This document shows, in pieces, positions 26,772-34,135 of a DNA stretch of 64,000 nucleotides. A model generated the notes under the pieces. The model was given only the letters and a program-made list of their open reading frames with translations, did no database searches and was not told the origin of the DNA. The DNA comes from Kluyvera cryocrescens NBRC 102467 (lineage in GTDB: Bacteria > Pseudomonadota > Gammaproteobacteria > Enterobacterales > Enterobacteriaceae), in NCBI RefSeq assembly GCF_001571285.1, contig NZ_BCTM01000001.1, forward strand, positions 1 to 64,000, read 5' to 3'. Numbering within the stretch: the stretch's first letter is position 1; every line of letters begins with the position of its first letter. The translations under genes were made by a program, and so were the position numbers.

Positions 26772-26981
26772 TTAGTATGAATACAGTTGGTATGATGCAC
26801 TTCCTTGTTGATTTATATCAACATTTTCCAGCTGGGAACCTGTTGAATAAATTACACCTTCTTGGCCTGAACCAACTGATGATGTACTCATGACTCTTCG
26901 ACCAAACTCAGCTACTGTTTCGTTCGGCATAAATTGTGCGGGAGTGATTCCAAAATCTTCATAAAGTTGATTTATGTTCAT
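26772..26981 (-). CDS. Small protein paired with the serine protease
   Basis: This 69-residue protein (MNINQLYEDFGITPAQFM) has GAGAGG upstream of the ATG. The N-terminal half is helical and acidic; the C-terminal half is rich in Ser, Gly, Gln and Tyr and looks disordered, ending SYQLYSY. The family is not recognised. Being translated just ahead of the protease, it could be a substrate, inhibitor or adaptor of that enzyme; this is inference from position only. Confidence 0.6.
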   Translation of the reverse strand: MNINQLYEDFGITPAQFMPNETVAEFGRRVMSTSSVGSGQEGVIYSTGSQLENVDINQQGSASYQLYSY

Positions 26982-27063
26982 GGCTGCGCCTCTCCAATAA
27001 CTACATGTAGTGGGAAAATAAAAACGAAATACCACATGTAGGATTTACTAGCGTATAGATACG

Positions 27064-27085
27064 AAAAAACCTCCATTTAGGAGGT
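27064..27085 (-). terminator. Second late-leader terminator
   Basis: Stem ACCTCC (27069-27074) with GGAGGT (27080-27085), followed on the minus strand by TTTTTTCG. It is upstream of the protease operon. Confidence 0.75.
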
Positions 27086-27283
27086 CATGATTGCTTTAGT
27101 TATGTGCTAAATATGTGCTGAACAAAGCGATTATGCAACCATTTTTGCACAGATTATTGGCATTTATCGGAGATTTCTTGGCTATTGAGATCATATCAAG
27201 GTCTTACAATCCCTATTACGGATCTTTTTAAAAGCATAAACATTAAGGCGCAACGTTACAGATTGGATTAACTTTACCATTGT

Positions 27284-27308
27284 CAAAAAACCCGCTCAAA
27301 GGCGGGTT
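27284..27308 (-). terminator. tR'-like terminator after Q
   Basis: Perfect 7-bp stem 27289-27295/27302-27308 with a TCAAAG loop and six T on the minus strand. This is the position of tR' in lambdoid late leaders. Confidence 0.8.
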
Positions 27309-27401
27309 TATAAAACTTTGGCAACATATCAAATATGCTTCAAATATGGCTTGTTTTGTTGCATTTTGCAAGCGAGATTGACGGAGATAGTGAAATTTAC
27401 T

Positions 27402-28091
27402 TCACATTTCTACCACTTTAAGCACTTCTTCATCTTCAAAGTGATCTAGCGCCAGGCTCAGGGCGTGCTCATCCAGATCCGCAAAGGCCGCTTTCAACGC
27501 TGCCCAATGGCCCGAATACACACGCAGCCAGGTCGAACGGTCAACGCTAACCATCCGCGCCAGCGCTGCACCAGCATAGTCTTTATAGGTTTCATTACTT
27601 CTCATGGCGGCGACTTCCTGCCCTGCCAGCCATACCAGGCCGATCAGCTTTTTAATGACGCGGGATTGTAACGGGTTATCCACCTGGCATTTCTGATAGT
27701 TATTCCAGACGTGCTCGCACATCATCACCTGATGCTTATAGCTGAGGTCGAATCCGTAGCAATATCGCAGCCAGGCCTGCTGGTATTCATTCAGGGAATT
27801 AACAGCGCGGCGCCACGGTGCTGATTCAAACTCCATATCTTTAATTGGCGGCATTGGTCGGCGGCGGCTGCGAGTCTCCAGCACATACAAGGGTGCACTC
27901 AGCGAGTTAACAAAGCGGGTCCCCGACTCGCCCTCCAGCTCAACGAGGTTAACACAACGGCGCGGCGTGGCATTCTTATCCGCTAGTGGATTCTCACTAA
28001 ATGCCTCGAGCTGCCCTTTAGTCCCGCCGGACAGGTCCAGCAGTGCCCGGCGAAGTTCATTCCTAACGTAATTCAGATTCTGTTCATTCAT
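27402..28091 (-). CDS. Q: Late antiterminator Q-like protein
   Basis: This 229-residue protein is like the DUF1133 group annotated as phage Q-type antiterminators. It has LNEYQQAWLRYCYGFDLSYKHQVMMCEHVWNNY in the middle and ALARMVSVDRSTWLRVYSGHW as a probable DNA-binding helix-turn-helix near residues 175-195. It is the last gene of the pR operon and is followed by a terminator-bearing leader, as Q is. The ATG at 28091 is preferred to an upstream GTG. The Q role rests on family memory and position. Confidence 0.75.
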   Translation of the reverse strand: MNEQNLNYVRNELRRALLDLSGGTKGQLEAFSENPLADKNATPRRCVNLVELEGESGTRFVNSLSAPLYVLETRSRRRPMPPIKDMEFESAPWRRAVNSLNEYQQAWLRYCYGFDLSYKHQVMMCEHVWNNYQKCQVDNPLQSRVIKKLIGLVWLAGQEVAAMRSNETYKDYAGAALARMVSVDRSTWLRVYSGHWAALKAAFADLDEHALSLALDHFEDEEVLKVVEM

Positions 28092-28112
28092 GCGGTTTAG
28101 CGCTCCATACAC

Positions 28113-29129
28113 TTAAGCTTTCGCAATAACGCCGATCGCCAGCGCCCGATCCAGAAAACGCAGCAGCAACTCCAGCTGCGTGCCGTGCTTCTGTTCGAAT
28201 GCCGATACACCGGCGTGTAGTTCGTCGTGACACTCTCTGCACAGAGGGATCACGAACAGGTCGTGGGCTTTTGTTGCTGTACCGCCCATACCGTGCCCAA
28301 CGATATGATGCGGGTCATCTGCTGGCCGCCGGCAACCTTCGCAGGGCTGTGTTTTAACCCACCGGGTATATTGATCATTCACCCAACGGCGGCGCTTAGG
28401 CCGCAACAAGAAGGATTCTGGCGACTCCGGGTCAATTGATAACGTCAGAACGGGCTTCATGGCCTCAGCCGGTTGCGTGGCTTGCTTTTGCAAAATGCTG
28501 GTGGCCGATACCGCCGGAACAATCTCGCTCTCCCGCATTACTGACTGATGTTTTTCTTCTGGAAGCCTTAGCGCTCTCCTGGCGACTTCCTCGGGGATAA
28601 CATCAACCAGCCCTTTGGTCACAAGCCACCAGCAGAACTCTGGTACAGTCAAAACATGCTCAGGCGGGAAAAGTAAATCCCTGCCAGCAGCAACTAAAAT
28701 CCAGGATACCAGGTTCCCGCGAGCAATGCCTGCAAGACGCTCTGTTGACTGCTGACGCAGGAAGTTATCGCAATGCCAGCACAACCGGATAACGCCCGGC
28801 GTATGCCGCAAAGTGGTGAAATTTTTACTGTGGTATGAGCTGTGCGGCCACTGACAGACATAATCCTTTTCCAGCCAACTCTCTAGCGCCGCTAACCCAC
28901 CGGCAGCGCTCAACACCCGCTCGTTATCAAAGACAGCCTGCATTTCCGTCGCGGTAGCCAGAGGCTGTGAAACCGCTGGCAATTCCCCGGTCGCAAAGTG
29001 CGAATACATTTCTGTCTCAGATTCCAGTAGAACCCGCCCCTGCTTAAACAGTGCCATAAGCTCCGGGCCGGGCCTGAAAAGTACGATCCCCATCTTCGGG
29101 GCAATTTCAGGCGTTAATAGAGCTCTCAC
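28113..29129 (-). CDS. DUF968 / HNH-like nuclease protein
   Basis: This protein of 338 residues has a C-terminal zinc-finger/HNH-like domain (CEGCRRPADDPHHIVGHGMGGTATKAHD, IPLCRECHDELHAG), the DUF968/YbcO-type domain of lambdoid nin regions. The N-terminal ~200 residues carry a second cysteine cluster (IRLCWHCDNFLRQQ). The GTG at 29129 overlaps the preceding stop (GTGA). A DNA-processing nuclease role in recombination is likely but not shown. Confidence 0.82.
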   Translation of the reverse strand: MRALLTPEIAPKMGIVLFRPGPELMALFKQGRVLLESETEMYSHFATGELPAVSQPLATATEMQAVFDNERVLSAAGGLAALESWLEKDYVCQWPHSSYHSKNFTTLRHTPGVIRLCWHCDNFLRQQSTERLAGIARGNLVSWILVAAGRDLLFPPEHVLTVPEFCWWLVTKGLVDVIPEEVARRALRLPEEKHQSVMRESEIVPAVSATSILQKQATQPAEAMKPVLTLSIDPESPESFLLRPKRRRWVNDQYTRWVKTQPCEGCRRPADDPHHIVGHGMGGTATKAHDLFVIPLCRECHDELHAGVSAFEQKHGTQLELLLRFLDRALAIGVIAKA

Positions 29130-29812
29130 GCAGCATTCCCCGTTGCAATGTGTTCTGCCCAAAGTCCCCCAACCCAGCGGATCCCTTTCGGTGTGAATCG
29201 CGCCTGGCTGAAAGCGTGGTTATTAGTGACCGAGGTACCCGTTTTAACTTCAAACCGCCCAGCAGCAATATGTGGAGCCATAGGTGTAAGCGCTCCGCCG
29301 AGGCGATAAAGGATGTTGTGTTCGATAAGGAAAAGACGGAACTCCGTCTCCTTGGCGTTAAGCAGCTTAGCAACCTGACGGAATGACATTGAGCCCTTCG
29401 CCGAACAATAGCGATCGACAAATTCAACCTTTGGCGCCGCGGCAGCCAGTTGGATCGTTAATTGCTCTTTCTGCTCGGCTAAATCAGCGGCCAGGCGCAA
29501 CGCTTCCGGCAATGAACGTGGAACGTTAACCCCTTGCCCTTCCTCCAGCTCCTGCCAGCGGTCAACGACTGCTGCGGTAAATTCCGGCGATAAACGGGCC
29601 ACCACCACCAGCGAATCACGCTTGTTGAACCGATATTCCTGATAAACGTTCCCGTTATGCTCAAAATCAAACTGCGCCAATGGCGCGGTTAAAATACCAG
29701 CGGCAACAAGTCGCTCGGCTGAACGTTTTACATCACCATGTTTGCTATGGACCAGATCCGCAATTTCGCGGCTGGACATTGTTACTGCACCACTCACAAT
29801 TAACTGATTCAT
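29126..29812 (-). CDS. Rha/KilAC antirepressor-like protein
   Basis: This 228-residue protein has an N-terminal Rha-like domain (TMSSREIADLVHSKHGDVKRSAERL, then YRFNKRDSLVVVARLSPEFTAAVVDRW) and a C-terminal ANT/KilAC domain (SFRQVAKLLNAKETEFRLFLIEH, FEVKTGTSVTNNHAFSQARFTPKG). These fusions are phage regulators or antirepressors. The ATG at 29812 has GGAG upstream within the repeated leader motif noted below. Confidence 0.87.
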   Translation of the reverse strand: MNQLIVSGAVTMSSREIADLVHSKHGDVKRSAERLVAAGILTAPLAQFDFEHNGNVYQEYRFNKRDSLVVVARLSPEFTAAVVDRWQELEEGQGVNVPRSLPEALRLAADLAEQKEQLTIQLAAAAPKVEFVDRYCSAKGSMSFRQVAKLLNAKETEFRLFLIEHNILYRLGGALTPMAPHIAAGRFEVKTGTSVTNNHAFSQARFTPKGIRWVGGLWAEHIATGNAA

Positions 29813-29825
29813 GCTTTTCTCCATA

Positions 29826-30452
29826 TCAGGCGGCTGCACCCGCCGGTTCATACTTACGAATCGTTATTTCTACTCGCCCTTTCGGCACTATTGGCCCCCA
29901 CTCCACCAGCATGCGTTTCACCTGGCTGTCGTCCTCCCAAACGCCTGCATGCGTCAGCGCGTCAAACAGCGCTTTGTTGTAGTTGTCCAGATCACGGCGG
30001 CGCGCGTCCGGCGGGTAAAGGATGATTTCTACTGCAGCCTGCTCCGTTGACGGCTTAGGCAGTCGGCGAAGCTGCTCAATGATTGCCGCACAGGCCGCAC
30101 TCTGGAATTTGCGACCGTCAGCGCTAATTAGGTGGCGACCGGCCAGCGGCCCCTTGTTAGGGGCGCGCCAGTAGGTGTTAACGCTCGGCGGGAATGGAAG
30201 GACAAGCGTCATACCCTCCGCGCCGGTATTCTTAGGCTTCAGTTGGGTAATGGAGATCCCGCGGGAGACACCGCGGGTGATACTGATAGCCCCTTTTTTC
30301 TCAAGCGCACGCAGGTGATCCGCTGCCGCATTTGGTGAGCTGCAACCCAGCAGCCCGGCCAGTTCAAAGTTGGTAGGCGGGAAACCATGTTCACGCTGGT
30401 AAGCGATCAGGAGATCCAGAACGTGCTGCTGACGTGTTGTTAAAGTCGTCAT
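29826..30452 (-). CDS. rusA: LexA-type HTH fused to RusA Holliday junction resolvase
   Basis: This 208-residue protein has two parts. Residues ~1-70 (LTTRQQHVLDLLIAYQREHGFPPTNFELAGLLG) match the LexA winged helix. Residues ~80-208 (MTLVLPFPPSVNTYWR, DARRRDLDNYNKALFDALTHAGVWEDDSQV) match RusA, with the DxDN acidic residues of its active site. RusA resolves Holliday junctions during phage recombination and packaging. The internal Met at the RusA start suggests a fusion of two genes. It overlaps the methylase by 4 bases. Confidence 0.88.
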   Translation of the reverse strand: MTTLTTRQQHVLDLLIAYQREHGFPPTNFELAGLLGCSSPNAAADHLRALEKKGAISITRGVSRGISITQLKPKNTGAEGMTLVLPFPPSVNTYWRAPNKGPLAGRHLISADGRKFQSAACAAIIEQLRRLPKPSTEQAAVEIILYPPDARRRDLDNYNKALFDALTHAGVWEDDSQVKRMLVEWGPIVPKGRVEITIRKYEPAGAAA

Positions 30453-31336
30453 GCGGCGCTTACCTCCATCATGCTGCGCGCGACAGCAATAATTTCAGGT
30501 GTGGGCATACGCTCCAGCCAGAGCTGGTTGATGTGGGCTTTTAGTTTGTTCTGCTGCGACATATCCAGTACGTCAGCGCCATCTACCTGGTTAAACACAA
30601 TGCCTACCTCAAGTGGCCAGATGCGTGATTCTGTTCCCGGTAATACATGCGGCACCGCGGCTTGTTCTTCCTTCTGAACTGGCTGCACGGCTGGTGGCTG
30701 AACTCTACCGGCGGCAAAGGTGGCCAGCGCCATAGACGCACGTCCTTTTTCTTCCAGCTCGCCGCGGCTGATGTAGCTGAAACGCTCTCCACGCCATGAC
30801 TTATCGAATACCGCAATCGCAGCACTAAACCCTGCTGACGATTCGGACGGCTGCCCTTCCTCTGGTCGGTACCACACAGGCAGATCGAAACTGATACGCC
30901 CACGGATAAACGCGATATGATCTGCTTCTTCCGGCCACCAGACTTCACCCGTTGCCGCTTTGATTAAAAAGACGTAGCGCCCGCCCTGTTCTCTCATTGC
31001 CAATGTGTGTGAAATGATGTGGCGCATGCCGGTGATTGCCTGTTTTTCGTGATACTGCGACCGGCTGTATGGCGGGTTGCCATAACCAGCGCCGCCGAGC
31101 TCCAGCAAACGGGATGACCAGTCCTGCGTTAAAGCGTTATCTTCAGCGGTGTACCATGCTGGGCACTTCGCGTTATCGTCATCAGCAAACAGGTCGAGAA
31201 CCAACGGGCCAAACATCGCATTGATGCCCCAGAAAAGCAGATCAGGAGTACGCCACTGATCGCCGACTTCCTTCAACTTGTGCGAGCTTTTGCTGCGCAT
31301 TTCCGCCAGCGCCTGGCAGTATTGATTTTTAATCAT
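30449..31336 (-). CDS. dam: Phage DNA N6-adenine methyltransferase (Dam family)
   Basis: This 295-residue protein has WRTPDLLFWGINAMFGPLVLDLFAD at the start and the catalytic GNPPYSR near residue 90. FIRGRISFDLP follows; this is the phage Dam (PF05869-type) pattern. The C-terminal ~90 residues are a Pro/Gln-rich linker plus a helical tail. It lies in the replication operon between the O-like gene and rusA. It probably methylates phage DNA to evade host enzymes or control replication. Confidence 0.88.
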   Translation of the reverse strand: MIKNQYCQALAEMRSKSSHKLKEVGDQWRTPDLLFWGINAMFGPLVLDLFADDDNAKCPAWYTAEDNALTQDWSSRLLELGGAGYGNPPYSRSQYHEKQAITGMRHIISHTLAMREQGGRYVFLIKAATGEVWWPEEADHIAFIRGRISFDLPVWYRPEEGQPSESSAGFSAAIAVFDKSWRGERFSYISRGELEEKGRASMALATFAAGRVQPPAVQPVQKEEQAAVPHVLPGTESRIWPLEVGIVFNQVDGADVLDMSQQNKLKAHINQLWLERMPTPEIIAVARSMMEVSAA

Positions 31337-32178
31337 CCTCTGAACCCCGCTGGAATAGTGTCGTTAGGTTGACTGATGGCGTTTATGTCGCGTTCGCGGG
31401 TTTTATCCCAGGTATCACGAGTGGGACGGCCTTTTTTATCCCAGCGGGCAGCGCTGGACAGGTAACCTTCAAACTTCTTTGGCCCGAACAACGTTTCCGG
31501 TCGCATGTACTGGTACTGTTCGTCGTTCCCGTTCCAGTGCTCATGCTTCAGGTCAACCACCAGCTGCAGGTCGGCAACGCTGTAACCCTCACGCAAACGG
31601 GCACGGATGTTTTCCAGCGAGGTTTTTGATTTCTGGTACCGGGATCCGCTGACCTGGTTCAGGTGAGTTAAAACAACAATCGCCTGGTCAGTAATCACAA
31701 TTTCAGGGTCTGGTTGCGCCGCAACCGGACAAGGGGTTTTAGTAGTTACTTGTGGTTCTGGTTTTGAATTTACTGACGGATCCCCGCCAGATTCTGACGG
31801 GTCAAAACCGCCGTTTTTGCCGGATTTCGACGGGTCAGATTTTGATGCGTCAGATTTTGATGTGTCAGATTCTGGCAGTTGAGAAAATGCCGCCGTTCGC
31901 AGTTTTGCTACATTCAGGCGGTACACGTTCGAGGCATTACGGTTGCCGTTACGGCGCTGGGTACGGGTAAGCCAGCCCTCTTTTTCAAGCTTCGCGATTG
32001 CCGTTCTGATTGTGCTCGGTCCAGCGCCGAGCTGGCGAGCGATAGTCTCAATCGACGGCCAGCACACGCCCTCGTCACTGCTGAAATCTGCCAGGCGAGC
32101 CATAATCGCAACACTCGACAACTTCATGCCCGACGCCGCGCAGCCATCCCATACGTAGCCGGTTAATTTAGTGCTCAT
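31333..32178 (-). CDS. O: O-like replication initiator (Phg_2220_C family)
   Basis: This 281-residue protein has an N-terminal winged helix-turn-helix (MARLADFSSDEGVCWPSIETIARQLG...STIRTAIAKLEKEGWLTR). The middle is low-complexity with a repeated SD[T/A/P]SK pentapeptide. The C-terminal phage domain has YSVADLQLVVDLKHEHWN and MRPETLFGPKKFEGYL. It replaces O as initiator and lies in the O position. The DNA repeats in its linker probably form the origin. No P-like helicase loader or helicase gene follows. Confidence 0.85.
   Translation of the reverse strand: MSTKLTGYVWDGCAASGMKLSSVAIMARLADFSSDEGVCWPSIETIARQLGAGPSTIRTAIAKLEKEGWLTRTQRRNGNRNASNVYRLNVAKLRTAAFSQLPESDTSKSDASKSDPSKSGKNGGFDPSESGGDPSVNSKPEPQVTTKTPCPVAAQPDPEIVITDQAIVVLTHLNQVSGSRYQKSKTSLENIRARLREGYSVADLQLVVDLKHEHWNGNDEQYQYMRPETLFGPKKFEGYLSSAARWDKKGRPTRDTWDKTRERDINAISQPNDTIPAGFRG
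31790..31882. repeat. 15-bp iterons inside the initiator gene: candidate replication origin
   Basis: Three head-to-tail 15-bp units, GAT TT[T/C] GA[T/C] G[C/T/G]G TCA, lie at 31823-31837, 31838-31852 and 31853-31867. A fourth partial copy is at 31868-31882 and a separate copy at 31790-31804. They encode the pentapeptide repeat of the initiator linker. Lambda ori is likewise a set of iterons inside O. The repeats are directly seen; the origin role is inferred. Confidence 0.6.
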
Positions 32179-32347
32179 GATCGTCCGTTATCTCCCTGAA
32201 CTTTTTACGAAACAGTTCGAGTGGGCTGAAACACTCGTGTGGGTAGCTGTCGCGCAAGTAGATAACGCGCTGTGTTTCTGGCTCCCAACGGATAACACGG
32301 ACTGGCACGCCGCGGTGGTCCCGGTACCGCCGGTTAAGTTCGCCCAT
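32168..32347 (-). CDS. DUF4222 small phage protein
   Basis: This 59-residue frame begins MGELNRRYRDHRGVPVRVI and ends FREITDDHEH, with RVIYLRDSYPHECFSPLE between. It is the DUF4222 family found just upstream of the replication initiator in many enterobacterial prophages. GGAGGG lies about 12 bases before the ATG. Its 3' end overlaps the initiator start by 11 bases. Function unknown. Confidence 0.85.
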   Translation of the reverse strand: MGELNRRYRDHRGVPVRVIRWEPETQRVIYLRDSYPHECFSPLELFRKKFREITDDHEH

Positions 32348-32514
32348 AAGCGTTTTGCCCTCCGGTAGTAGACCCCCACAATTAAGACGGCCCGACTGTG
32401 GTTACATGGCACCCAGCGGTTTGATATTCTGCGTTCATACCGAAACAACGGAGAACCCGGCACCGGGATCATCCTGAGTTGCGGTAAACGGTTAAAAGCC
32501 GTTAAACTGGTCAT
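32188..32514 (-). CDS. Possible small phage protein overlapping DUF4222
   Basis: This open frame of 108 residues starts MTSLTAFNRLPQLRMIP at the end of the CII-like gene (ATGA-type overlap). Its first 60 residues look protein-like (FRYERRISNRWVPCNHSRAVLIVGVYYRRA). The last 50 overlap DUF4222 in another frame and are Ser/Thr-rich. Because no other gene fills 32348-32510, a short real protein is plausible. Not recognised with certainty. Confidence 0.35.
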   Translation of the reverse strand: MTSLTAFNRLPQLRMIPVPGSPLFRYERRISNRWVPCNHSRAVLIVGVYYRRAKRLWANLTGGTGTTAACQSVLSVGSQKHSALSTCATATHTSVSAHSNCFVKSSGR

Positions 32515-33062
32515 GCGGATTTTTTCTCCATACACGTAGAGTTATTCGCCAGGACGCCCGGAGCTGCACACTCGCGGGCGTCACCTTCCCCAAATAACAT
32601 TTCTGTCACTACCATGATTTCTGCCACCAGCGACTGCACCCGGTAGCCTTTTGCCTTCATCTTTTTGTTTTCCTCGTTGTCCAACACACCGTCCGCTGTT
32701 GACTCATTGTGGAATTGAGCAAAACGCCCCAACGCCGCCAGCAGCTCATTGAATTTCGTCAGCAGTTCCTCGTTTCCCATCTGCTCAATGTCCGGGAGCT
32801 TTACGAATACACCGTTGGTGTGGTGCGCAACGGCATCAGCAATGTGGCTTGAACCACCAGCACGCTGTAACACCATCGCCCAGCCAAGCGGGAAAATTTG
32901 ATCGCCTTCGGTACGCAGGCGGTTAAACAACGAGTTTTCGGTCGTTCCTAACCATTCCGCTGCTTCAACATATCCACCAGGCAGATCGGTAATCGTCTTT
33001 TTAAGTGCGGCCACCAGCCAGGCTGGCTGACGTTCGACTTTCCACATAGGTTCGTTACCCAC
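32511..33062 (-). CDS. CII-like / YmfL family regulator
   Basis: This 183-residue protein lies where lambda cII does, after cro in the pR operon. The N-terminal part (LVAALKKTITDLPGGYVEAAEWLGTTENSLFNRLR) is a helix-turn-helix like the YmfL/CP76 CII group. The middle has FPLGWAMVLQRAGGSSHIADAVA. A GTG at 33062 with AGAGG 7 bases upstream is used as the start. It probably activates lysogeny promoters; binding sites were not identified. Confidence 0.78.
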   Translation of the reverse strand: MGNEPMWKVERQPAWLVAALKKTITDLPGGYVEAAEWLGTTENSLFNRLRTEGDQIFPLGWAMVLQRAGGSSHIADAVAHHTNGVFVKLPDIEQMGNEELLTKFNELLAALGRFAQFHNESTADGVLDNEENKKMKAKGYRVQSLVAEIMVVTEMLFGEGDARECAAPGVLANNSTCMEKKSA

Positions 33063-33090
33063 GGCTTACCTCTTATCTCTGTGGTTACGT

Positions 33091-33288
33091 TTACGCAGCC
33101 GAAGGGCTACGCTTTTCATAAAGGGATTGGTCAACTTTCAAATCACCTTTAGTTAGTGCCTGAATTTCGAATGCTCGGCCCTTGGGAATAACCTCATCCC
33201 ACCCGGACACGGATGCATGAGAAATATTCAGAGCTTTAGCGGTTTTCCCCACGCCGCCGAAGTAAGAGATAACGTCATTTTTTTTCAT
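33091..33288 (-). CDS. cro: Cro repressor (P22-Cro family)
   Basis: This 65-residue protein has VISYFGGVGKTAKALNISHASVSGW, a helix-turn-helix, then IPKGRAFEIQALT. This is the P22_Cro family. It is the first gene of the pR transcript, divergent from cI, and should bind the operators at 33326-33387 to favour lytic growth. Confidence 0.92.
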   Translation of the reverse strand: MKKNDVISYFGGVGKTAKALNISHASVSGWDEVIPKGRAFEIQALTKGDLKVDQSLYEKRSPSAA

Positions 33289-33322
33289 TTTTTCCTCTGG
33301 AGTTAGATAATGCAGTGCGTAG

Positions 33323-33387
33323 ATAGTAGGATATCTTACATTAAATGGTCAAGCACTCCTACATCATAAAATGGTAGGATTGCCTAC
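33323..33387. promoter_or_regulatory. Right operator region with pR and pRM
   Basis: Operator-like 14-mers occur at 33326-33339 (GTAGGATATCTTAC) and 33374-33387 (GTAGGATTGCCTAC). A weaker one is at 33349-33362. Centres are 23-25 bp apart, as lambda OR1-OR3. On the minus strand TTGACC (33347-33352) and TACTAT (33323-33328) with an 18-bp spacer form pR, with the first operator in the spacer. The last operator abuts the cI start codon. Confidence 0.8.
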
Positions 33388-34044
33388 ATGAAAATGAATG
33401 ATCGAATCCGTAGCAGACGCAAAGAGCTGAAGATGACGCAATCTGTCCTGGCAAAGCTTGTCGGGGTTAACCGCGTCACCATCACCGGCTGGGAATCTGG
33501 TGACTATAAACCTGGTGGTGAAAACCTTCAGGCGCTGGCGGCTGCTCTAGAGAAAACGCCGCAGTGGCTGTTGGAAGGTAAAGATGATGGAAGCCAACAA
33601 CCACCGACTATGAACCCGGAACAAAGATTCGGGATCAGGTCCGTACCAGTGTTGACCTGGGTACAGGCTGGAGAATGGACTGCAAACAGCGGAGCCATTA
33701 CGGAAAGAGATATTCAAGACTGGGTTTACACCTCAGCGGCCGTTTCTGAGAGTGCGTTTGCTCTTATAGTTCGCGGTGATTCGATGACGAACCCTACCGG
33801 AGCGCCGAGCATCCCAGAAGGTTCTATCGTCGTTGTTGAGCCTGATTTTGGTGACGCAAGCCAGGCTAATGGCAAGATTGTTATTGCTCAGCTGATGGGT
33901 AGTGATGAAGCCACTATTAAGAAGTTCGTCATTGATGGACCGCTTAAATACCTAGTACCACTTAACCCCAATTACCGAATGCTTGAGGTAAACGGAAACT
34001 GTCGCTTGGTTGGGTTGGTAAGACAGGTAATAATGGATTTATAG
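33388..34044 (+). CDS. cI: CI prophage repressor (HTH and S24 peptidase)
   Basis: This 218-residue protein has an N-terminal helix-turn-helix (MTQSVLAKLVGVNRVTITGWESGDYKPGG, residues ~14-43) and a C-terminal S24/LexA-type domain. The catalytic Ser is in VRGDSMTNPTG and the Lys in NGKIVIAQL...ATIKKFV. Self-cleavage with RecA would induce the phage. The ATG follows the promoter-proximal operator directly, so its message may be leaderless, as from lambda pRM. A terminator follows at once, with no rex-like genes. Confidence 0.95.
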   Translation: MKMNDRIRSRRKELKMTQSVLAKLVGVNRVTITGWESGDYKPGGENLQALAAALEKTPQWLLEGKDDGSQQPPTMNPEQRFGIRSVPVLTWVQAGEWTANSGAITERDIQDWVYTSAAVSESAFALIVRGDSMTNPTGAPSIPEGSIVVVEPDFGDASQANGKIVIAQLMGSDEATIKKFVIDGPLKYLVPLNPNYRMLEVNGNCRLVGLVRQVIMDL

Positions 34045-34045
34045 G

Positions 34046-34072
34046 AAAACCGGGTTATCCCGGTTTTTTTTT
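34046..34072 (+). terminator. Terminator of cI
   Basis: Stem AACCGGG/CCCGGTT with a 4-base loop followed by eight or more T on the plus strand, starting two bases after the cI stop. Confidence 0.9.
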
Positions 34073-34083
34073 CGCCCCCGCAT

Positions 34084-34135
34084 GTAAGTTATCCAACATT
34101 TCCACTTGACCTCTCATTGTAAGTTATCCTACATT
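34084..34135 (+). promoter_or_regulatory. Left operators and pL
   Basis: Two operator 14-mers, GTAAGTTATCCAAC (34084-34097) and GTAAGTTATCCTAC (34119-34132), match the right operators. TTGACC (34106-34111) and TACATT (34130-34135) with an 18-bp spacer form pL, and the second operator overlaps the -10. It drives rdgC through int. Confidence 0.8.

Larger units (their letters stand above)
26982..27401 (-). promoter_or_regulatory. Late leader: probable pR' region with two terminators
   Basis: This 420-base gap after the Q-like gene has no gene. A minus-strand TTGCAA about 30 bases after the Q stop, with CATATT 17 bases later, could be the late promoter. A strong terminator follows at 27284-27308 (AACCCGC stem, six T) and a second at 27064-27085 (ACCTCC/GGAGGT, six T). 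Q-dependent read-through of these two would switch on the late genes. The terminators are seen; the promoter is tentative. Confidence 0.6.

Noticed and set aside
23166..28091. Shiga toxin or another known toxin in the Q-lysis interval
   Set aside because: The yecE site is used by Stx phages, but the interval holds only a serine protease pair and a methylase.
31790..31882. Short repeats considered as a CRISPR array
   Set aside because: Units are 15 bp, head-to-tail without spacers, in frame inside a replication gene; no cas genes nearby.
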